Origin: an uncultured Erythrobacter sp.
GTDB taxonomy: Bacteria; Pseudomonadota; Alphaproteobacteria; Sphingomonadales; Sphingomonadaceae
Direction of reading: 5' to 3'
DNA: 64,000 bases
Assembly: GCA_947488085.1 (NCBI GenBank)
Contig: CANKYI010000001.1
Location: forward strand, 1,621,928 to 1,685,927
Of this stretch, positions 43,240 to 53,485 are shown piece after piece. Positions within the stretch are counted from its first letter, which is position 1. Each line of letters opens with the position of its first letter. The notes under the pieces are model-generated. The model worked only from the letters and a program-made list of their open reading frames with translations. It was not told the origin of the DNA and searched no databases. The position numbers and the translations under genes were made by a program.

Positions 43240-44874
43240 ATGGAAACGTTTGGCGATGATCTTGAAACATTGCGGCGAGTGCCGTTGGCACCTGAACATG
43301 TCGATGCGATCTGTGAGATTGGTGGCGAACGCCTTTATGCGAAAGGCGATATCGTCGCTGAAATCGGCGATCAAATGGACACGTTCACCTATGTTCTCGA
43401 AGGCGAGATTGAAGTTGTCGATCCCAAAACTGATGAACGGATGTTCGAGGAATCTCTTGGCCCTGCGCAATTCATGGGCGAGATCGGCTTTCTAAGCGCG
43501 ACGACCAATTATCTGCGAATGCGCGCGGCCAAACCGACGCGCGTGATCGAAGCGCCGCGTTTGCAAATGCTCGAACTCATGAGCCGCATTCCGGAATTGT
43601 CTGACCACATCATCACCATTTTCGCCGCGCGTCGCCGCAAGCAATTTGAGCTTGGAAACGCGCCGATCACCCTAGTTGGTGCGGACCGGGATCCACAGGT
43701 CCAGACGATTGAACGTTTCCTGTCACGCAATCGCATTCCGTTTAAAAGCTATGACCTCGATGGCCGCGAACCGGAGGCGCAAAAGGCTTGCAAGCTGGCT
43801 GCTGAAAAACCGGGCGTGATTCTGGGAAAAAGGCTGCGGATTGAGGAGCCAACCCCGCGTAAAGTCGCCCGCTATCTTCGGCTCGATCTCGGTATCTGTT
43901 CTCAGCGAGATTTCGACCTGCTGATCGTCGGCGGTGGACCGGCTGGCGTCGCGGCAGCGGTCTACGCAGGATCAGAAGGGCTGAACGCTCTAGTGATCGA
44001 GGACATGGCAATTGGCGGACAAGCGGGCACATCCAGCCGGATTGAGAACTATATGGGCTTTCCCACGGGGATCAGCGGCACGGACCTCACCTATCGCGGG
44101 CAAATTCAGGCGCTCAAATTCGGCACAAAATTTGTGATGCCGCGCCGGGTGGAAACCCTGACACAGCGCGAGGACGGCAGCTTTTGCGCCGTTCTTGATG
44201 GTGAGGGAGAAGACGGCGACGAGATTTGCGCCAAAGCCGTGTTGGTTAGCACAGGGGTCCAATATCGCCGCCTGCCACTAGAAAATCTGCGCGAATTGGA
44301 AGGCGCTGGAATTTTCTATTCAGCAACCGAAATGGAGGCACGCTTTTGCTCAAAAACAGAAGCGGTCGTGATAGGTGGAGGCAATTCAGCGGGACAGGCC
44401 GCGATGTATCTCTCCCGCACAGCAGCGCATGTGCATCTGGTGGTGCGGTCAGGCAGTTTGGCAGCGTCCATGTCGAGCTATCTCTCACAGCGGCTTGAAG
44501 CCGATCCACGCGTCACAATTCACTACGAAACCACAGTGACCAAATTGCATGGTGAGGAGTGGTTGGAGGGCGTGACCTTCACAAAACGCGATGAGGATAC
44601 GCGTGTCGACACACGCGCTTTGTTCATCATGATCGGCGCAGCGCCCAACACTGATTGGCTGTCAGGATTGGTCGAGACAGATGAGAAAGGGTTTGTGCGC
44701 ACTGGCGCATCGGTTGGCCGTTCAACCCCATTTGAAACAGGCACGGACGGCATTTTTGCAGTCGGCGATGTGCGGGCGGACTCGGTAAAACGTGTTGCCA
44801 GCGCCGTGGGAGAAGGGTCCGTGGTGGTCAGCACGATCTGGACCTATCTTGATGAATTGGCCAATAGCGCCTGA
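43240..44874 (+). CDS. Cyclic-nucleotide-binding / thioredoxin-reductase-like fusion oxidoreductase
   Basis: A 544-residue three-part protein. Residues about 15-140 are a cyclic-nucleotide-binding domain (YAKGDIVAEIGDQMDTFTYVLEGEIEV, PAQFMGEIGFL). Residues 145-210 look like a glutaredoxin/thioredoxin-fold linker without a CxxC. Residues about 225-535 are a thioredoxin-reductase fold: FAD loop DLLIVGGGPAGVAAAVYAG, NAD(P) loop VVIGGGNSAGQAAMYL and GIFAVGDVRADSVKRVASAVGEGSVVV. The redox CxxC of true thioredoxin reductase, which should follow the GGQA region, is missing (GGQAGTSSRIENYMGFP). It is therefore probably a ligand-regulated reductase with another acceptor. Confidence 0.9.
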   Translation: METFGDDLETLRRVPLAPEHVDAICEIGGERLYAKGDIVAEIGDQMDTFTYVLEGEIEVVDPKTDERMFEESLGPAQFMGEIGFLSATTNYLRMRAAKPTRVIEAPRLQMLELMSRIPELSDHIITIFAARRRKQFELGNAPITLVGADRDPQVQTIERFLSRNRIPFKSYDLDGREPEAQKACKLAAEKPGVILGKRLRIEEPTPRKVARYLRLDLGICSQRDFDLLIVGGGPAGVAAAVYAGSEGLNALVIEDMAIGGQAGTSSRIENYMGFPTGISGTDLTYRGQIQALKFGTKFVMPRRVETLTQREDGSFCAVLDGEGEDGDEICAKAVLVSTGVQYRRLPLENLRELEGAGIFYSATEMEARFCSKTEAVVIGGGNSAGQAAMYLSRTAAHVHLVVRSGSLAASMSSYLSQRLEADPRVTIHYETTVTKLHGEEWLEGVTFTKRDEDTRVDTRALFIMIGAAPNTDWLSGLVETDEKGFVRTGASVGRSTPFETGTDGIFAVGDVRADSVKRVASAVGEGSVVVSTIWTYLDELANSA

Positions 44875-44944
44875 AAATACTGCAGAATTCGTAACATGAC
44901 CGGCTAGCCAAACTCGGGAAGTTTCATATACTCTGCCACTTACC

Positions 44945-46627
44945 ATGCAATCGCAGGCATCGGTCAGGGGGCTAGTTTTGATAAATTTCCGATTTCTCGC
45001 GCTTGTCGCATTGATGGTCAGCGCGCTTTTCATCGCGAACCCAGCTTCGGCCAAATGGCACAAGGCGGAAAGCGAGAGGTTTATAGTCTTTTCGGATAGT
45101 CGTGCAGAGGATCTGCAAGAGTTCGCTGAGATGCTTGAGCGCTATCATGTGGCGATGGAGTTGGAGAGCGGTCGCCAAGTTCCCGTGCCAAGCCCCTCCA
45201 ACCGGTTGACGGTATATACGGTGGGAAGCCGCGAGAATTTGCGCGAAATTTATGGCAATCGCCGTTCATCTGTTGCGGGCTTCTACATCCCGCGTGCCAA
45301 TGGATCGGTGACCTTTGTGCCCAATATCCGATTTGGCACACGCGATGCTGGGCGCGGTAGGACGGGAACGCGTTTTTCCCGTGGCAATGGTAGCGGCGGA
45401 ATTGATTCAGATCGGTCATTTCAAATTCTGCTTCACGAATATTCACACCACTTCCTTATCGGCTCTGCGCGCCACGCAATGCCAGTATGGTTGAGCGAAG
45501 GTGCAGCAGAATACTTCTCCTCTGCGCGCTTTAACGAAGATGGATCGATCGATATCGGCCTGCCCAATAATGAGCGCGCCTATGAGATCAGTCAGGCAGC
45601 ACCCGTTTCGGTTCGCGAGCTGCTCGATTATGAATTGTACCGGCAAAATCGCGGAAACCGCTATGACGCATTTTATGGACGCAGTTGGTTGCTGTTCCAC
45701 TATTTGCGTTTCAATTCGAATCGTTCGGGCCAATTGCTACGCTATTGGCAAGCGGTAGCGTCAGGCACCGATAGCCTAGAAGCCGCCACACAAATCTTTG
45801 GTGATCTAGATCAGCTGGAAAGCGAACTGCGCGACTATAGCCGCCAACGATCAATGTCAGGAATGCGCTTTAGCGGCGGCGATATCACGATTGGCGCCAT
45901 ATCGGTCAGCGCATTGAGCGATGGTCACGCAGCGATGATGGATGTCATCATGCGCTCAGATCGTGGGGTTAGCGACGAAGATGCCATCAAAATCGTTGAA
46001 GATGCGCGCGCAGTCGCAGCGCGATATTCAGGTGATGCGAACGTTCTCGCCGCTTTGGCAGAGGCGGAATATGACGCGGGGAATGACGATGGTGCTATCG
46101 CTGCTGCGATCCGCGCTGTGGCCGCTGATCCTTCGGTTACGAATGCATATGTCCAACACGGTTATGCCCTGTTTCGCAAGGCGGAGGACGCGGAGGACAA
46201 AGATGCCGCATTTGCAGCCGCGATGGCTCCGTTTGAAGCTTTGAACGCAATCGAGGCCGACCACACACAGCCGCTCATCTACTTCTATCGCAGCTTTGTT
46301 TTGCGCGGCGTTGCTCCGCCGGATGGCGCGAAATTCGCACTGGAACGTGCGACACAACTTGCGCCCTTTGATCAAGGATTGGCGGTTGAAGTCGCGGCAA
46401 TGAAAGCCGCAGAGGGCGATGCTTTCATTGCGCGGTACCTGCTCGCGCCGGTTGCAGCCAATCCACATGGAGGCAGCCAAAGCCGGTTTGCGCAATCTAT
46501 GATGGATTACCTAGCGCGCGTACCCGAAGGAAGTCGCGTCAACTTCCGCGAAATGCGAGAGCGATTCAACTCTGCGCAAGAAAGTGACAGCGGCGGAGAC
46601 GGGGAAGATGAAGATGAAGGAGCGTGA
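44945..46627 (+). CDS. Exported HExxH metallopeptidase-like protein with TPR region
   Basis: A 560-residue protein with a signal peptide (cleavage near NPASA, residue 36). The zinc motif HEYSH (164-168) is followed 17 residues later by Glu in VWLSEGAAEYF, the gluzincin spacing. Residues about 350-470 are tetratricopeptide-like helices (AALAEAEYDAGNDDGAIAAA, YVQHGYALFRKAEDAEDKDA). The C-terminus is acidic (GGDGEDEDEGA). This fits the DUF1570 group of peptidases. Substrate and processing partner unknown. It stands alone, 70 bases after the reductase gene. Confidence 0.84.
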   Translation: MQSQASVRGLVLINFRFLALVALMVSALFIANPASAKWHKAESERFIVFSDSRAEDLQEFAEMLERYHVAMELESGRQVPVPSPSNRLTVYTVGSRENLREIYGNRRSSVAGFYIPRANGSVTFVPNIRFGTRDAGRGRTGTRFSRGNGSGGIDSDRSFQILLHEYSHHFLIGSARHAMPVWLSEGAAEYFSSARFNEDGSIDIGLPNNERAYEISQAAPVSVRELLDYELYRQNRGNRYDAFYGRSWLLFHYLRFNSNRSGQLLRYWQAVASGTDSLEAATQIFGDLDQLESELRDYSRQRSMSGMRFSGGDITIGAISVSALSDGHAAMMDVIMRSDRGVSDEDAIKIVEDARAVAARYSGDANVLAALAEAEYDAGNDDGAIAAAIRAVAADPSVTNAYVQHGYALFRKAEDAEDKDAAFAAAMAPFEALNAIEADHTQPLIYFYRSFVLRGVAPPDGAKFALERATQLAPFDQGLAVEVAAMKAAEGDAFIARYLLAPVAANPHGGSQSRFAQSMMDYLARVPEGSRVNFREMRERFNSAQESDSGGDGEDEDEGA

Positions 46628-46665
46628 GCACATAACAGGGCGCTCGCGCTCATATCATTGATCGG

Positions 46666-47214
46666 TCAGCGGCTCATCATTCCGCCAACGATCGAACCCA
46701 GGATACCACCCAAGGGATTGCCGCCAGAAGACGATCCACCGCCAGTCGCTTGCTTCGCCATATAGCCAGCCACCGCCATGGCGAGGATAGGGAGCATCTT
46801 TTTGAGCAACCCTTCATCCAAGCCCGTCATTGCAGCGACTTCGCCAGCGACAGAGCGGCTCACATCCTTGCTGCCAAAGATATTGCCTAGGATGTCATTG
46901 CCGGGCTGAGTCGGTGTGGGTGACGTTCCCAACACCGCATCCAGCAAACCACCGCCGAGCATCCCGCCCAGGCCGCCGCCAGCTCCGCCAGAGCCTCCAC
47001 CAGAGGCGCCGCCGAGGATCGCTCCTGCAAGGCCACCCAATCCGCCCATTGGGTCAGGAGTGGACGTACCGCCCGTCGCGCTGCGGCCCATGCCGGCAAT
47101 GATCGCTGGCAGAAGTGCACCCGCGGCCGTTGTCGCTGTGCGTTCGTCGACGCCCAATTCGCGCGCCATGCTGGTAATTGCTCCGGATTGCTGGAGCATT
47201 GATGCTAGGCTCAT
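46666..47214 (-). CDS. DUF937-family protein
   Basis: A 182-residue protein. The N-terminal half (QQSGAITSMARELGVDERTATTAAGALLPAIIAGM) is the YidB/DUF937 helical domain, followed by a glycine-rich linker (about 75-100) and a second, similar C-terminal helical unit (VSRSVAGEVAAMTGLDEGLLKKMLPILAM). No signal peptide. Function unknown. It is the second of two neighbouring genes with a similar plan (47245-47607). Confidence 0.87.
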   Translation of the reverse strand: MSLASMLQQSGAITSMARELGVDERTATTAAGALLPAIIAGMGRSATGGTSTPDPMGGLGGLAGAILGGASGGGSGGAGGGLGGMLGGGLLDAVLGTSPTPTQPGNDILGNIFGSKDVSRSVAGEVAAMTGLDEGLLKKMLPILAMAVAGYMAKQATGGGSSSGGNPLGGILGSIVGGMMSR

Positions 47215-47244
47215 GGCCGTTCCCCTTCCCTAAAATGGACGCGC

Positions 47245-47607
47245 TTACTTGCGACCGAATAAGCCCGATGCGAGGCCAGCCAGATCGTTGAGCGGATTTC
47301 CATCGCCATCGGAATCAAGCATGCTCATCACACCTGAGAGCTTCGAATCGCCCTGCATCCCTTCTGCGATTCCTCCCAGAGCGCCTTCGCCACCAAGCTG
47401 CTCCATAATCCCACTAAGCGCACCAGTGTCCATGCCAGTTTTTTCCGCTGCGAGTTCAACCGTGTCGCCTTCTGCGGCATGCGATGCACCCAATGCGGCC
47501 ACCGCTTTTTCGGCCATTGCGGGATCAATACCGACCTTTTCAGCCAGCGCTGCGACAGTGTCCGGTGATCCTGCGACCTGCTTCATTATTCCATCGAGAA
47601 TGCTCAT
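47245..47607 (-). CDS. Small DUF937-like protein
   Basis: A 120-residue protein with the helical half IDPAMAEKAVAALGASHAAEG, then a Met/Gly-rich tail SVMSMLDSDGDGNPLND, whose DSDGDGN looks like a calcium-binding loop (EF-hand-like). It resembles the neighbouring DUF937 protein in N-terminal pattern. It follows the pckA terminator and points the same way. Function unknown. Confidence 0.78.
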   Translation of the reverse strand: MSILDGIMKQVAGSPDTVAALAEKVGIDPAMAEKAVAALGASHAAEGDTVELAAEKTGMDTGALSGIMEQLGGEGALGGIAEGMQGDSKLSGVMSMLDSDGDGNPLNDLAGLASGLFGRK

Positions 47608-47658
47608 AATTCGATCCCTTCATGTTGATTGACGGGGAGCCTAAACATTTGTGAGCAC

Positions 47659-47694
47659 AAAAAAAGGCCCCACACGGCAATACGTGCGGGGCCT
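47659..47694 (-). terminator. Rho-independent terminator for pckA
   Basis: On the minus strand arms AGGCCCCGCACG and CGTGTGGGGCCT (one mismatch) close on a short loop and are followed by TTTTTTT (47659-47665). It lies just 28 bases past the pckA stop. Confidence 0.9.
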
Positions 47695-47721
47695 CATGTA
47701 ATTTGATGTGTCCGCGCGGCG

Positions 47722-49329
47722 TTACACCGTGACAGGAGCCGCTTGGCGCACGCCTTCATCTACATGCGCTTCAAATTCTGCGAAGTTGTCGATGAAGAGT
47801 TGGACCAGCTTTGATGCGGTCGTATCATATTCAGCTGTATCGGCCCAAGTGCTGCGCGGATCGAGAATGGTTTGGTCAATGCCGCCCGCTTCGAGAACCG
47901 GAACATGCACGGGGACAGCAAAGCCGAAATTCGCATCTTCGCGATACTCGACATTGTCCAGATCACCGTCCAGCGCCGCGTTCAACAAAGCACGGGTTGC
48001 CTTGATAGGCATACGGTTCCCCACGCCATATTTGCCACCGGTCCAGCCTGTGTTGAGCAGCCAACACTGCACTTGTCCTTTCGCAATCCGCTCTTTCAAA
48101 AGGTTGCCATAGACGCTGGGATGACGCGGCATGAACGGCGCGCCAAAACAGGTTGAGAAGGTTGCCTCGGGCTCAGTCACGCCAATTTCTGTGCCTGCAA
48201 CCTTTGCGGTGTAGCCCGAAAGGAAGTGATACATTGCCTGTTCGGGCGTAAGCTTCGCAATCGGCGGCAACACGCCAAACGCGTCGGCTGTCAACATCAC
48301 GACATTCGAAGGAACCGGGCCAAGATTGTCGGCGCTGGTATTCGGAATGAAGTCGATCGGATATGCACCGCGCGTGTTTTCCGCGAGCGTGTTGTCGTCA
48401 AAATCAAGCTCGCGCGTTTCCGCATCCATCACCACATTCTCCAGCACAGTGCCAAACCGGCGAGTGGTCGCATAAATCTCAGGTTCTGCTTCCTCGGACA
48501 AGCGGATCATCTTGGCGTAACAGCCGCCTTCAAAATTGAAGACTGCGGTGTCAGACCAGCCATGTTCATCATCGCCAATGAGCGTGCGGCTGGCATCAGC
48601 GGATAGGGTCGTCTTACCCGTGCCAGACAAGCCAAAGAACACCGCAGTTTTACCGTCCGCGCTGATATTGGCGGAACAATGCATCGGCATCACACCTTTC
48701 GTTGGCAGCAGGTAATTGAGAATGCCGAACACACTCTTTTTCATCTCTCCCGCATATTTGGTACCGCCGATCAGAATGAGCTTCTCAGTCAGATTGACCG
48801 CGATTACGGTTTCGGAATTGGTGCCATGGCGAGCCGGGTCAGCTTTGAAACTGGGTAGATCAATGATCGTGTATTCGGGCGCGAAGTCGGCCAATTGAGC
48901 CGCATCCGGACGCACTAGCAAGGTCCGGATAAACAGGTTGTGCCACGCCAGCTCATTGATCACGCGGACATTCACGCGATGCTCTGGCTGCGAACCACCG
49001 AACAGATCGGCGACATAGAGCGTTTCCTTGGCCGCGACCGCGCTCATGAAATCCTCTTTCAATGCCGCGAAATGCTCCGGTGTCATCGAGGCATTCACCT
49101 TACCCCACCACACGGTATCCTCAGTCGTCGCATCTCGCACGATGAACTTGTCCTTCGCACTGCGCCCAGTTTTTGCGCCAGTTTGCACGACCAAAGCGCC
49201 ATGTTTGGACAATTCGCCCTCTTTCGCAGCAAGCGAAGCCTCGACCAGAGCAGGCGTGCCAAGGTTAGAGTGAATGGCGGCATCGGTGTGAATGCCCTGC
49301 GAAGCGAGCGATTGAGCGAGGGGGATCAA
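47722..49329 (-). CDS. pckA: Phosphoenolpyruvate carboxykinase (ATP)
   Basis: A 535-residue enzyme that turns oxaloacetate into phosphoenolpyruvate, the committed step of gluconeogenesis. The kinase loop [18 protein letters not shown], the lysine-containing [10 protein letters not shown] and the metal motif GDDEHGWSD are intact. It is divergent from chvI; the 361-base gap between carries the palindrome at 49499. In rhizobia and Agrobacterium the ChvGI regulon includes pckA, so control by the neighbouring two-component system is likely. Confidence 0.97.
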   Translation of the reverse strand: MIPLAQSLASQGIHTDAAIHSNLGTPALVEASLAAKEGELSKHGALVVQTGAKTGRSAKDKFIVRDATTEDTVWWGKVNASMTPEHFAALKEDFMSAVAAKETLYVADLFGGSQPEHRVNVRVINELAWHNLFIRTLLVRPDAAQLADFAPEYTIIDLPSFKADPARHGTNSETVIAVNLTEKLILIGGTKYAGEMKKSVFGILNYLLPTKGVMPMHCSANISADGKTAVFFGLSGTGKTTLSADASRTLIGDDEHGWSDTAVFNFEGGCYAKMIRLSEEAEPEIYATTRRFGTVLENVVMDAETRELDFDDNTLAENTRGAYPIDFIPNTSADNLGPVPSNVVMLTADAFGVLPPIAKLTPEQAMYHFLSGYTAKVAGTEIGVTEPEATFSTCFGAPFMPRHPSVYGNLLKERIAKGQVQCWLLNTGWTGGKYGVGNRMPIKATRALLNAALDGDLDNVEYREDANFGFAVPVHVPVLEAGGIDQTILDPRSTWADTAEYDTTASKLVQLFIDNFAEFEAHVDEGVRQAAPVTV

Positions 49330-49498
49330 AGGTAACTCTCCTGGAACGTAAGCAGCGAAAGGACGGTGAGGGCCATCGCAAAAGACCGCGCAATAAAGCG
49401 TGAAGCCGCGATTCGGATGCGAACGTTGGACCCCTGTCCGCTGGCGCTTCGCATAGATGGATGCGAGCTTTCAGTCAAACTGACGAAACCGCGATAAC

Positions 49499-49519
49499 CC
49501 GCAGAATTCTGCGGTTTTT
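49499..49519 (+). promoter_or_regulatory. Perfect 16-bp palindrome followed by T5 in the pckA/chvI intergenic region
   Basis: CCGCAGAATTCTGCGG (49499-49514) is its own reverse complement and is followed by TTTTT (49515-49519) on the plus strand. As a terminator it would end a plus-strand RNA, but no gene is upstream on that strand. As an operator it would fit ChvI or another regulator of the divergent pair. The rest of the 361-base gap has no gene; one GANTC (GATTC, about 49410) is present. Confidence 0.55.
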
Positions 49520-49690
49520 GGCCTACCAAAGTGCCTGTCAAACAGGGCTAATTCACAGCCAGAATTGGCCTGCTAGAGGTGTCATATACCTACAATCCGT
49601 GTCCGGCCCCACCCACGCAAGCTGCATTGTCTCAACGACGCGATGTCGCTACCGCTTGTCGTTGCACTATGTGAGGAGCAAGCAGGCAAC

Positions 49691-50464
49691 ATGGCAAGTG
49701 ATACCAGCGATGATATCGAGCGCGATAGCGCCGCTGCCGCATCTAATCGGGAGGCGTTCGAAATTGCGCTGGTAGATGATGATCGCAATATCCTCACCAC
49801 CGTCTCCATCGCACTTCAGGCAGAAGGGTTTGTGACCCGGCTCTATTCGGATGGAGAGACCGCGCTGAAAGCGCTACTCGAAAATCCACCGGATTTGGCC
49901 GTGTTTGACATTAAGATGCCCAAAATGGACGGGACCGAGTTGCTGCGCCGTGTGCGTGCGCATTCGCCGCTGCCCGTAATTTTTCTCACCAGCAAAGATG
50001 ATGAAGCAGACGAGGAAGCGGGGCTGGAACTGGGCGCGGATGATTACATCGCCAAACCGTTCAGCCTGCGCCTTTTGACTGCGCGCATCCGTGCAATCCT
50101 GCGTCGAGCAGAGCCCGACCGTGCGATTGGTCATGAAAGCACCGCGCCGGACCCCGTTCACCCCAAGATTGATCGCGGGCGGCTCTTCATGGACCCTGCA
50201 CGCCACTATGTGACGTGGAACGATCGACCGGTGACGCTCACCGTTACCGAGTTTCTGATTTTGGAGGCTCTTGCTGCGAGACCAGGCGTTATCAAAAGCC
50301 GTAACCAATTGATGGATGCGGCCTATCCCGACGATGTGTTTGTCGACGACCGCACAGTCGACAGCCACATCAAACGCATGCGCCGCAAATTCCGGGTCGT
50401 TGATAATGAGTTCGACGCCATCGATACGCTTTACGGCGCCGGGTACAGTTTCAACGATGGCTGA
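49691..50464 (+). CDS. chvI: Two-component response regulator ChvI
   Basis: A 257-residue OmpR-family regulator. The receiver has DDDR near residue 30, the phosphoacceptor in [11 protein letters not shown], and the Lys in [12 protein letters not shown]. The DNA-binding winged helix is at the C-terminus ([14 protein letters not shown]). A possible ribosome site GCAGG precedes ATG 49691; the frame is open to 49643. Position and partner genes identify it as ChvI, which controls envelope, acid and carbon genes in alphaproteobacteria. Confidence 0.95.
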   Translation: MASDTSDDIERDSAAAASNREAFEIALVDDDRNILTTVSIALQAEGFVTRLYSDGETALKALLENPPDLAVFDIKMPKMDGTELLRRVRAHSPLPVIFLTSKDDEADEEAGLELGADDYIAKPFSLRLLTARIRAILRRAEPDRAIGHESTAPDPVHPKIDRGRLFMDPARHYVTWNDRPVTLTVTEFLILEALAARPGVIKSRNQLMDAAYPDDVFVDDRTVDSHIKRMRRKFRVVDNEFDAIDTLYGAGYSFNDG

Positions 50465-52043
50465 AACTCAGCCGATCAATCCAGATGATGACGCGCCGCT
50501 TATCGGGCGGTTCAGCGAAAGGCACAGTGTTACGGGCCGCTTTTCGCTCACCGCGCGTATCCTAATCGTGAATATTTTGCCCCTCGCTCTGTTATCCGGA
50601 GGGCTGTTTTATCTCGACACGTACCGCACACAATTGATCGATGAACGGTTCAAGATGGCCCGGATCGAAGCGCAGATCACTGCGGAGGCTCTGGCAGGTG
50701 CAACGCGTGAGCGGCAAGAGGCTCTGTTAGTTCAGATCGGGCGAGAGCAACGGATGCGGATGCGGATGTTCGATGCTGAAGGGCTGCTATGGGCAGACAG
50801 CTTTGCGCTCGCTGATCCAGCATTTGAATTGGACGATATCACCGATGACACTCCAGCTGAGGAGTGGGCGCGGTGGCTGGACGGGATGATTGATACAATC
50901 GTCAGCGCCGAAGACGCGCCAGCCTATGTTGAGCCCGAAGCGCAAACCGCTGATGCCTTTCCCGAGCTGGTGCAGGCGCGCGAAGAGGGCTTGAGCCAAA
51001 TTCGGCTATACGAGTGGTTGGATGGGACGCCGGTTATCACCGCCGCTGCGCCAGTTGGCACACGTGGGGCAACGTTGCTGACCGTCCGCAATGCGGTCGA
51101 CATCACCGAGAGCGTTCGTTCGGCGCGCTCAGCGTTGGTGATCGCGGTGTTGCTAGTCTTGGCAGCCTCCGCGCTGCTATCGCTCTATCTGGCGCGCACC
51201 ATTGTCAGCCCACTGCAATTGCTGGCGCGCGCGGCACAGAAAGTGCGTCAGGGGCGTGAGCGCGATGTTGAAGTCCCGCGACTGCCCGAACGCAGCGATG
51301 AAATTGGCCAGCTGGCCCGCTCGGTGTCCGACATGACATTGGCGCTGCGTCAGCGGATCGACGCGGTGGACAGCTTCGCCGCCGATGTCGCGCACGAAAT
51401 CAAGAATCCGCTGGCAAGCTTGCGCAGCGCAGTTGAGTCGCTGCCTAAAGTCAAAGATGCTGATACGCGGCGTGAGTTAGAGCAAATCGCCACCCATGAT
51501 GTGCGCCGGATTGACCGGCTAGTTACTGAAATTTCCGACGCCAGCCGCATCGACGCGGAAATGTCGCGCGCCACTTTGGAACGGATCGAAATGGCGGATT
51601 TGATCCGCGCAATCGTTGGCAGTCGCGAACACCGTGCCGAAAATCTCAACCACCAGATCCATCTGGATGCGCGCGGCTTTGCTGCTCATGTTCTGGGCGT
51701 GGGCGCACGGTTAGAGCGGGTGATTGAAAACTTGCTCGACAACGCCGTCTCTTTCTCCCCGCCCGATGCACCGATTCAGGTGATTGTCGACAACGATGGC
51801 GAATGCGTAACTGTTTTGGTTTGCGACAAAGGGCCGGGCATTCCCGAAGGATCGCGCGATAAGGTCTTTCAACGCTTCCATTCCGATCGCCCTGATGGAG
51901 AAGATTTCGGCAACCATTCGGGGCTTGGCCTGGCGATTGCCCGCGCCATTGCAGAGGCGCATGATGGATCGCTCACCGCCGAAGGCCGCCCCGATGGTGC
52001 GCAAGGCGCATGTCTGCGCTTTCAACTACCAGCCGCAGAGTGA
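50457..52043 (+). CDS. chvG: Sensor histidine kinase ChvG
   Basis: A 528-residue inner-membrane sensor. Two membrane helices (about 39-59 and 225-245) flank a periplasmic sensor domain. HAMP follows, then the HisKA phosphate acceptor [15 protein letters not shown] and the ATPase motifs [23 protein letters not shown] and [19 protein letters not shown] 50457 overlaps the chvI stop by eight bases. In relatives ExoR in the periplasm holds the sensor in check; no exoR homologue is in this window. Confidence 0.95.
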   Translation: MAETQPINPDDDAPLIGRFSERHSVTGRFSLTARILIVNILPLALLSGGLFYLDTYRTQLIDERFKMARIEAQITAEALAGATRERQEALLVQIGREQRMRMRMFDAEGLLWADSFALADPAFELDDITDDTPAEEWARWLDGMIDTIVSAEDAPAYVEPEAQTADAFPELVQAREEGLSQIRLYEWLDGTPVITAAAPVGTRGATLLTVRNAVDITESVRSARSALVIAVLLVLAASALLSLYLARTIVSPLQLLARAAQKVRQGRERDVEVPRLPERSDEIGQLARSVSDMTLALRQRIDAVDSFAADVAHEIKNPLASLRSAVESLPKVKDADTRRELEQIATHDVRRIDRLVTEISDASRIDAEMSRATLERIEMADLIRAIVGSREHRAENLNHQIHLDARGFAAHVLGVGARLERVIENLLDNAVSFSPPDAPIQVIVDNDGECVTVLVCDKGPGIPEGSRDKVFQRFHSDRPDGEDFGNHSGLGLAIARAIAEAHDGSLTAEGRPDGAQGACLRFQLPAAE

Positions 52044-52046
52044 CGC

Positions 52047-52490
52047 GTGATGAATGCGTTGGTGTTTCAAGCAAGCTGCGTGGAAATCGATGGCCGTGCC
52101 ATTGTAATTGGGGGACAGCCCGGAAGCGGCAAATCCTCACTCGCACTGGCTCTGATTGATCGCGGCGCGCGGCTGATCGGAGATGATGGTGTCATTCTGA
52201 CTCGAACCGAGCTTAACGGTGCTGAAGCGATCATCGCCAGTCCCCCTCCCAACATCGCAGGTCTGATCGAAATTCGCGGCGTGGGCCTCATTGAGCTCCC
52301 GACTGCACCAGCAACACCTCTCGCCCTTATCCTTGAACTTGGTGAGGAAGGCGAACGTTTGCCCAAAAGCACGCCTGTCACACAAATCTTAGGCGTCGCA
52401 ATCCCGTGCCTTCCCTTCGATCCCGGTACAATCGCACCTGCAGAGCGCGCGCAGTGGGCATTAAAGAGACACGGAATCCGCAAGGATTGA
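52047..52490 (+). CDS. hprK: HPr kinase/phosphorylase, short alphaproteobacterial form
   Basis: A 147-residue protein containing only the catalytic half: Walker A GGQPGSGKSSLALAL and the segment DRGARLIGDDGVILTR. The long N-terminal domain of Bacillus HprK is missing, as is usual in alphaproteobacteria. It phosphorylates a serine of HPr (Ser50 in the gene at 54028). It begins GTG ATG at 52047/52050, three bases after chvG. Confidence 0.93.
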   Translation: MMNALVFQASCVEIDGRAIVIGGQPGSGKSSLALALIDRGARLIGDDGVILTRTELNGAEAIIASPPPNIAGLIEIRGVGLIELPTAPATPLALILELGEEGERLPKSTPVTQILGVAIPCLPFDPGTIAPAERAQWALKRHGIRKD

Positions 52491-52549
52491 CCGACATTGT
52501 GTAAAAATTCGGCTTCCCTTCCGGCACGCAAAGGACGACAAGCTGATCC

Positions 52550-53485
52550 GTGATGACGACCACATCTGACACCCGATATGATCCTGCACCGCAACGCCTG
52601 TTGCTCGTCACTGGCTTATCAGGTGCGGGCAAATCGACGGCGCTCGATGTGCTTGAAGATTTGGGGTGGGAGACTATCGACAACTTCCCTGTGCGCCTAC
52701 TCAAACGCCTCGTCACGGAACCAGAGGATAGCGCAGAAGGCACCCGTGCACCGCTCGCGATTGGGTTCGACTCGCGCACACGCGGCTTTGTTCCAAGCGA
52801 AATCATCGCACTCATCAAACAACTGGCAAGCCGCGGCACCCTTGCCATTACATTCATGTTTATCGATTGCGCCGGGGGAGAGCTAGAGCGGCGCTACAAT
52901 GAAACTCGGCGTCGCCATCCCATGGCAGCCGGTCGCACCGTGCATGATGGCATTGCCGCAGAACGCGAGCTGTTGGAGCCGCTACGCCGCTGGGCCGATA
53001 TTGTGATCGACAGTTCGTCGATGGTGGTCAACGATCTGCAATCGCAAGTCCGCGGAATGTTTGCCGATACCGACAATGCGACAATGACACTGACCGTATC
53101 GAGTTTTGGCTTTGCGCGCGGCATGCCACCGCTCGCCGATCTGGTGTTTGATATGCGGTTTTTGGACAACCCGCATTGGGTGGAAGGGTTGCGCGAACTG
53201 ACTGGGCAAGACCCAGCTGTTGGCGAGCATATTCAGCGTGATCCGGCCTTCCAAACGGCATTCGAGCAAATCCGCGACCTGATCCTGACGCTGCTTCCCC
53301 GCTATGCCGCGCAGGGGAAAGCCTATGTGCACGTTGCATTCGGTTGTACCGGGGGGAGACACCGTTCAGTCTTCACCGCCGAAGCGATGAGCCGAGACTT
53401 GCGCGAGGCGGGATTTTCGCCCACTGTCCGGCACCGCAATTTGGCCTCACGCGCCGCCGACGAAATCGAAGGCGAACGGCGTTAA
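52550..53485 (+). CDS. rapZ: RNase adapter / nucleotide-binding protein RapZ
   Basis: A 311-residue P-loop protein. Walker A is VTGLSGAGKSTALDVLED, followed by IDNFPVRLL, and the C-terminal motif GCTGGRHRSV. In E. coli it guides RNase E to small RNAs of amino-sugar metabolism; in alphaproteobacteria the gene is always in this PTS cluster and its function there is not settled. AAGGA precedes GTG 52550 (ATG 52553). Confidence 0.96.
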   Translation: MMTTTSDTRYDPAPQRLLLVTGLSGAGKSTALDVLEDLGWETIDNFPVRLLKRLVTEPEDSAEGTRAPLAIGFDSRTRGFVPSEIIALIKQLASRGTLAITFMFIDCAGGELERRYNETRRRHPMAAGRTVHDGIAAERELLEPLRRWADIVIDSSSMVVNDLQSQVRGMFADTDNATMTLTVSSFGFARGMPPLADLVFDMRFLDNPHWVEGLRELTGQDPAVGEHIQRDPAFQTAFEQIRDLILTLLPRYAAQGKAYVHVAFGCTGGRHRSVFTAEAMSRDLREAGFSPTVRHRNLASRAADEIEGERR

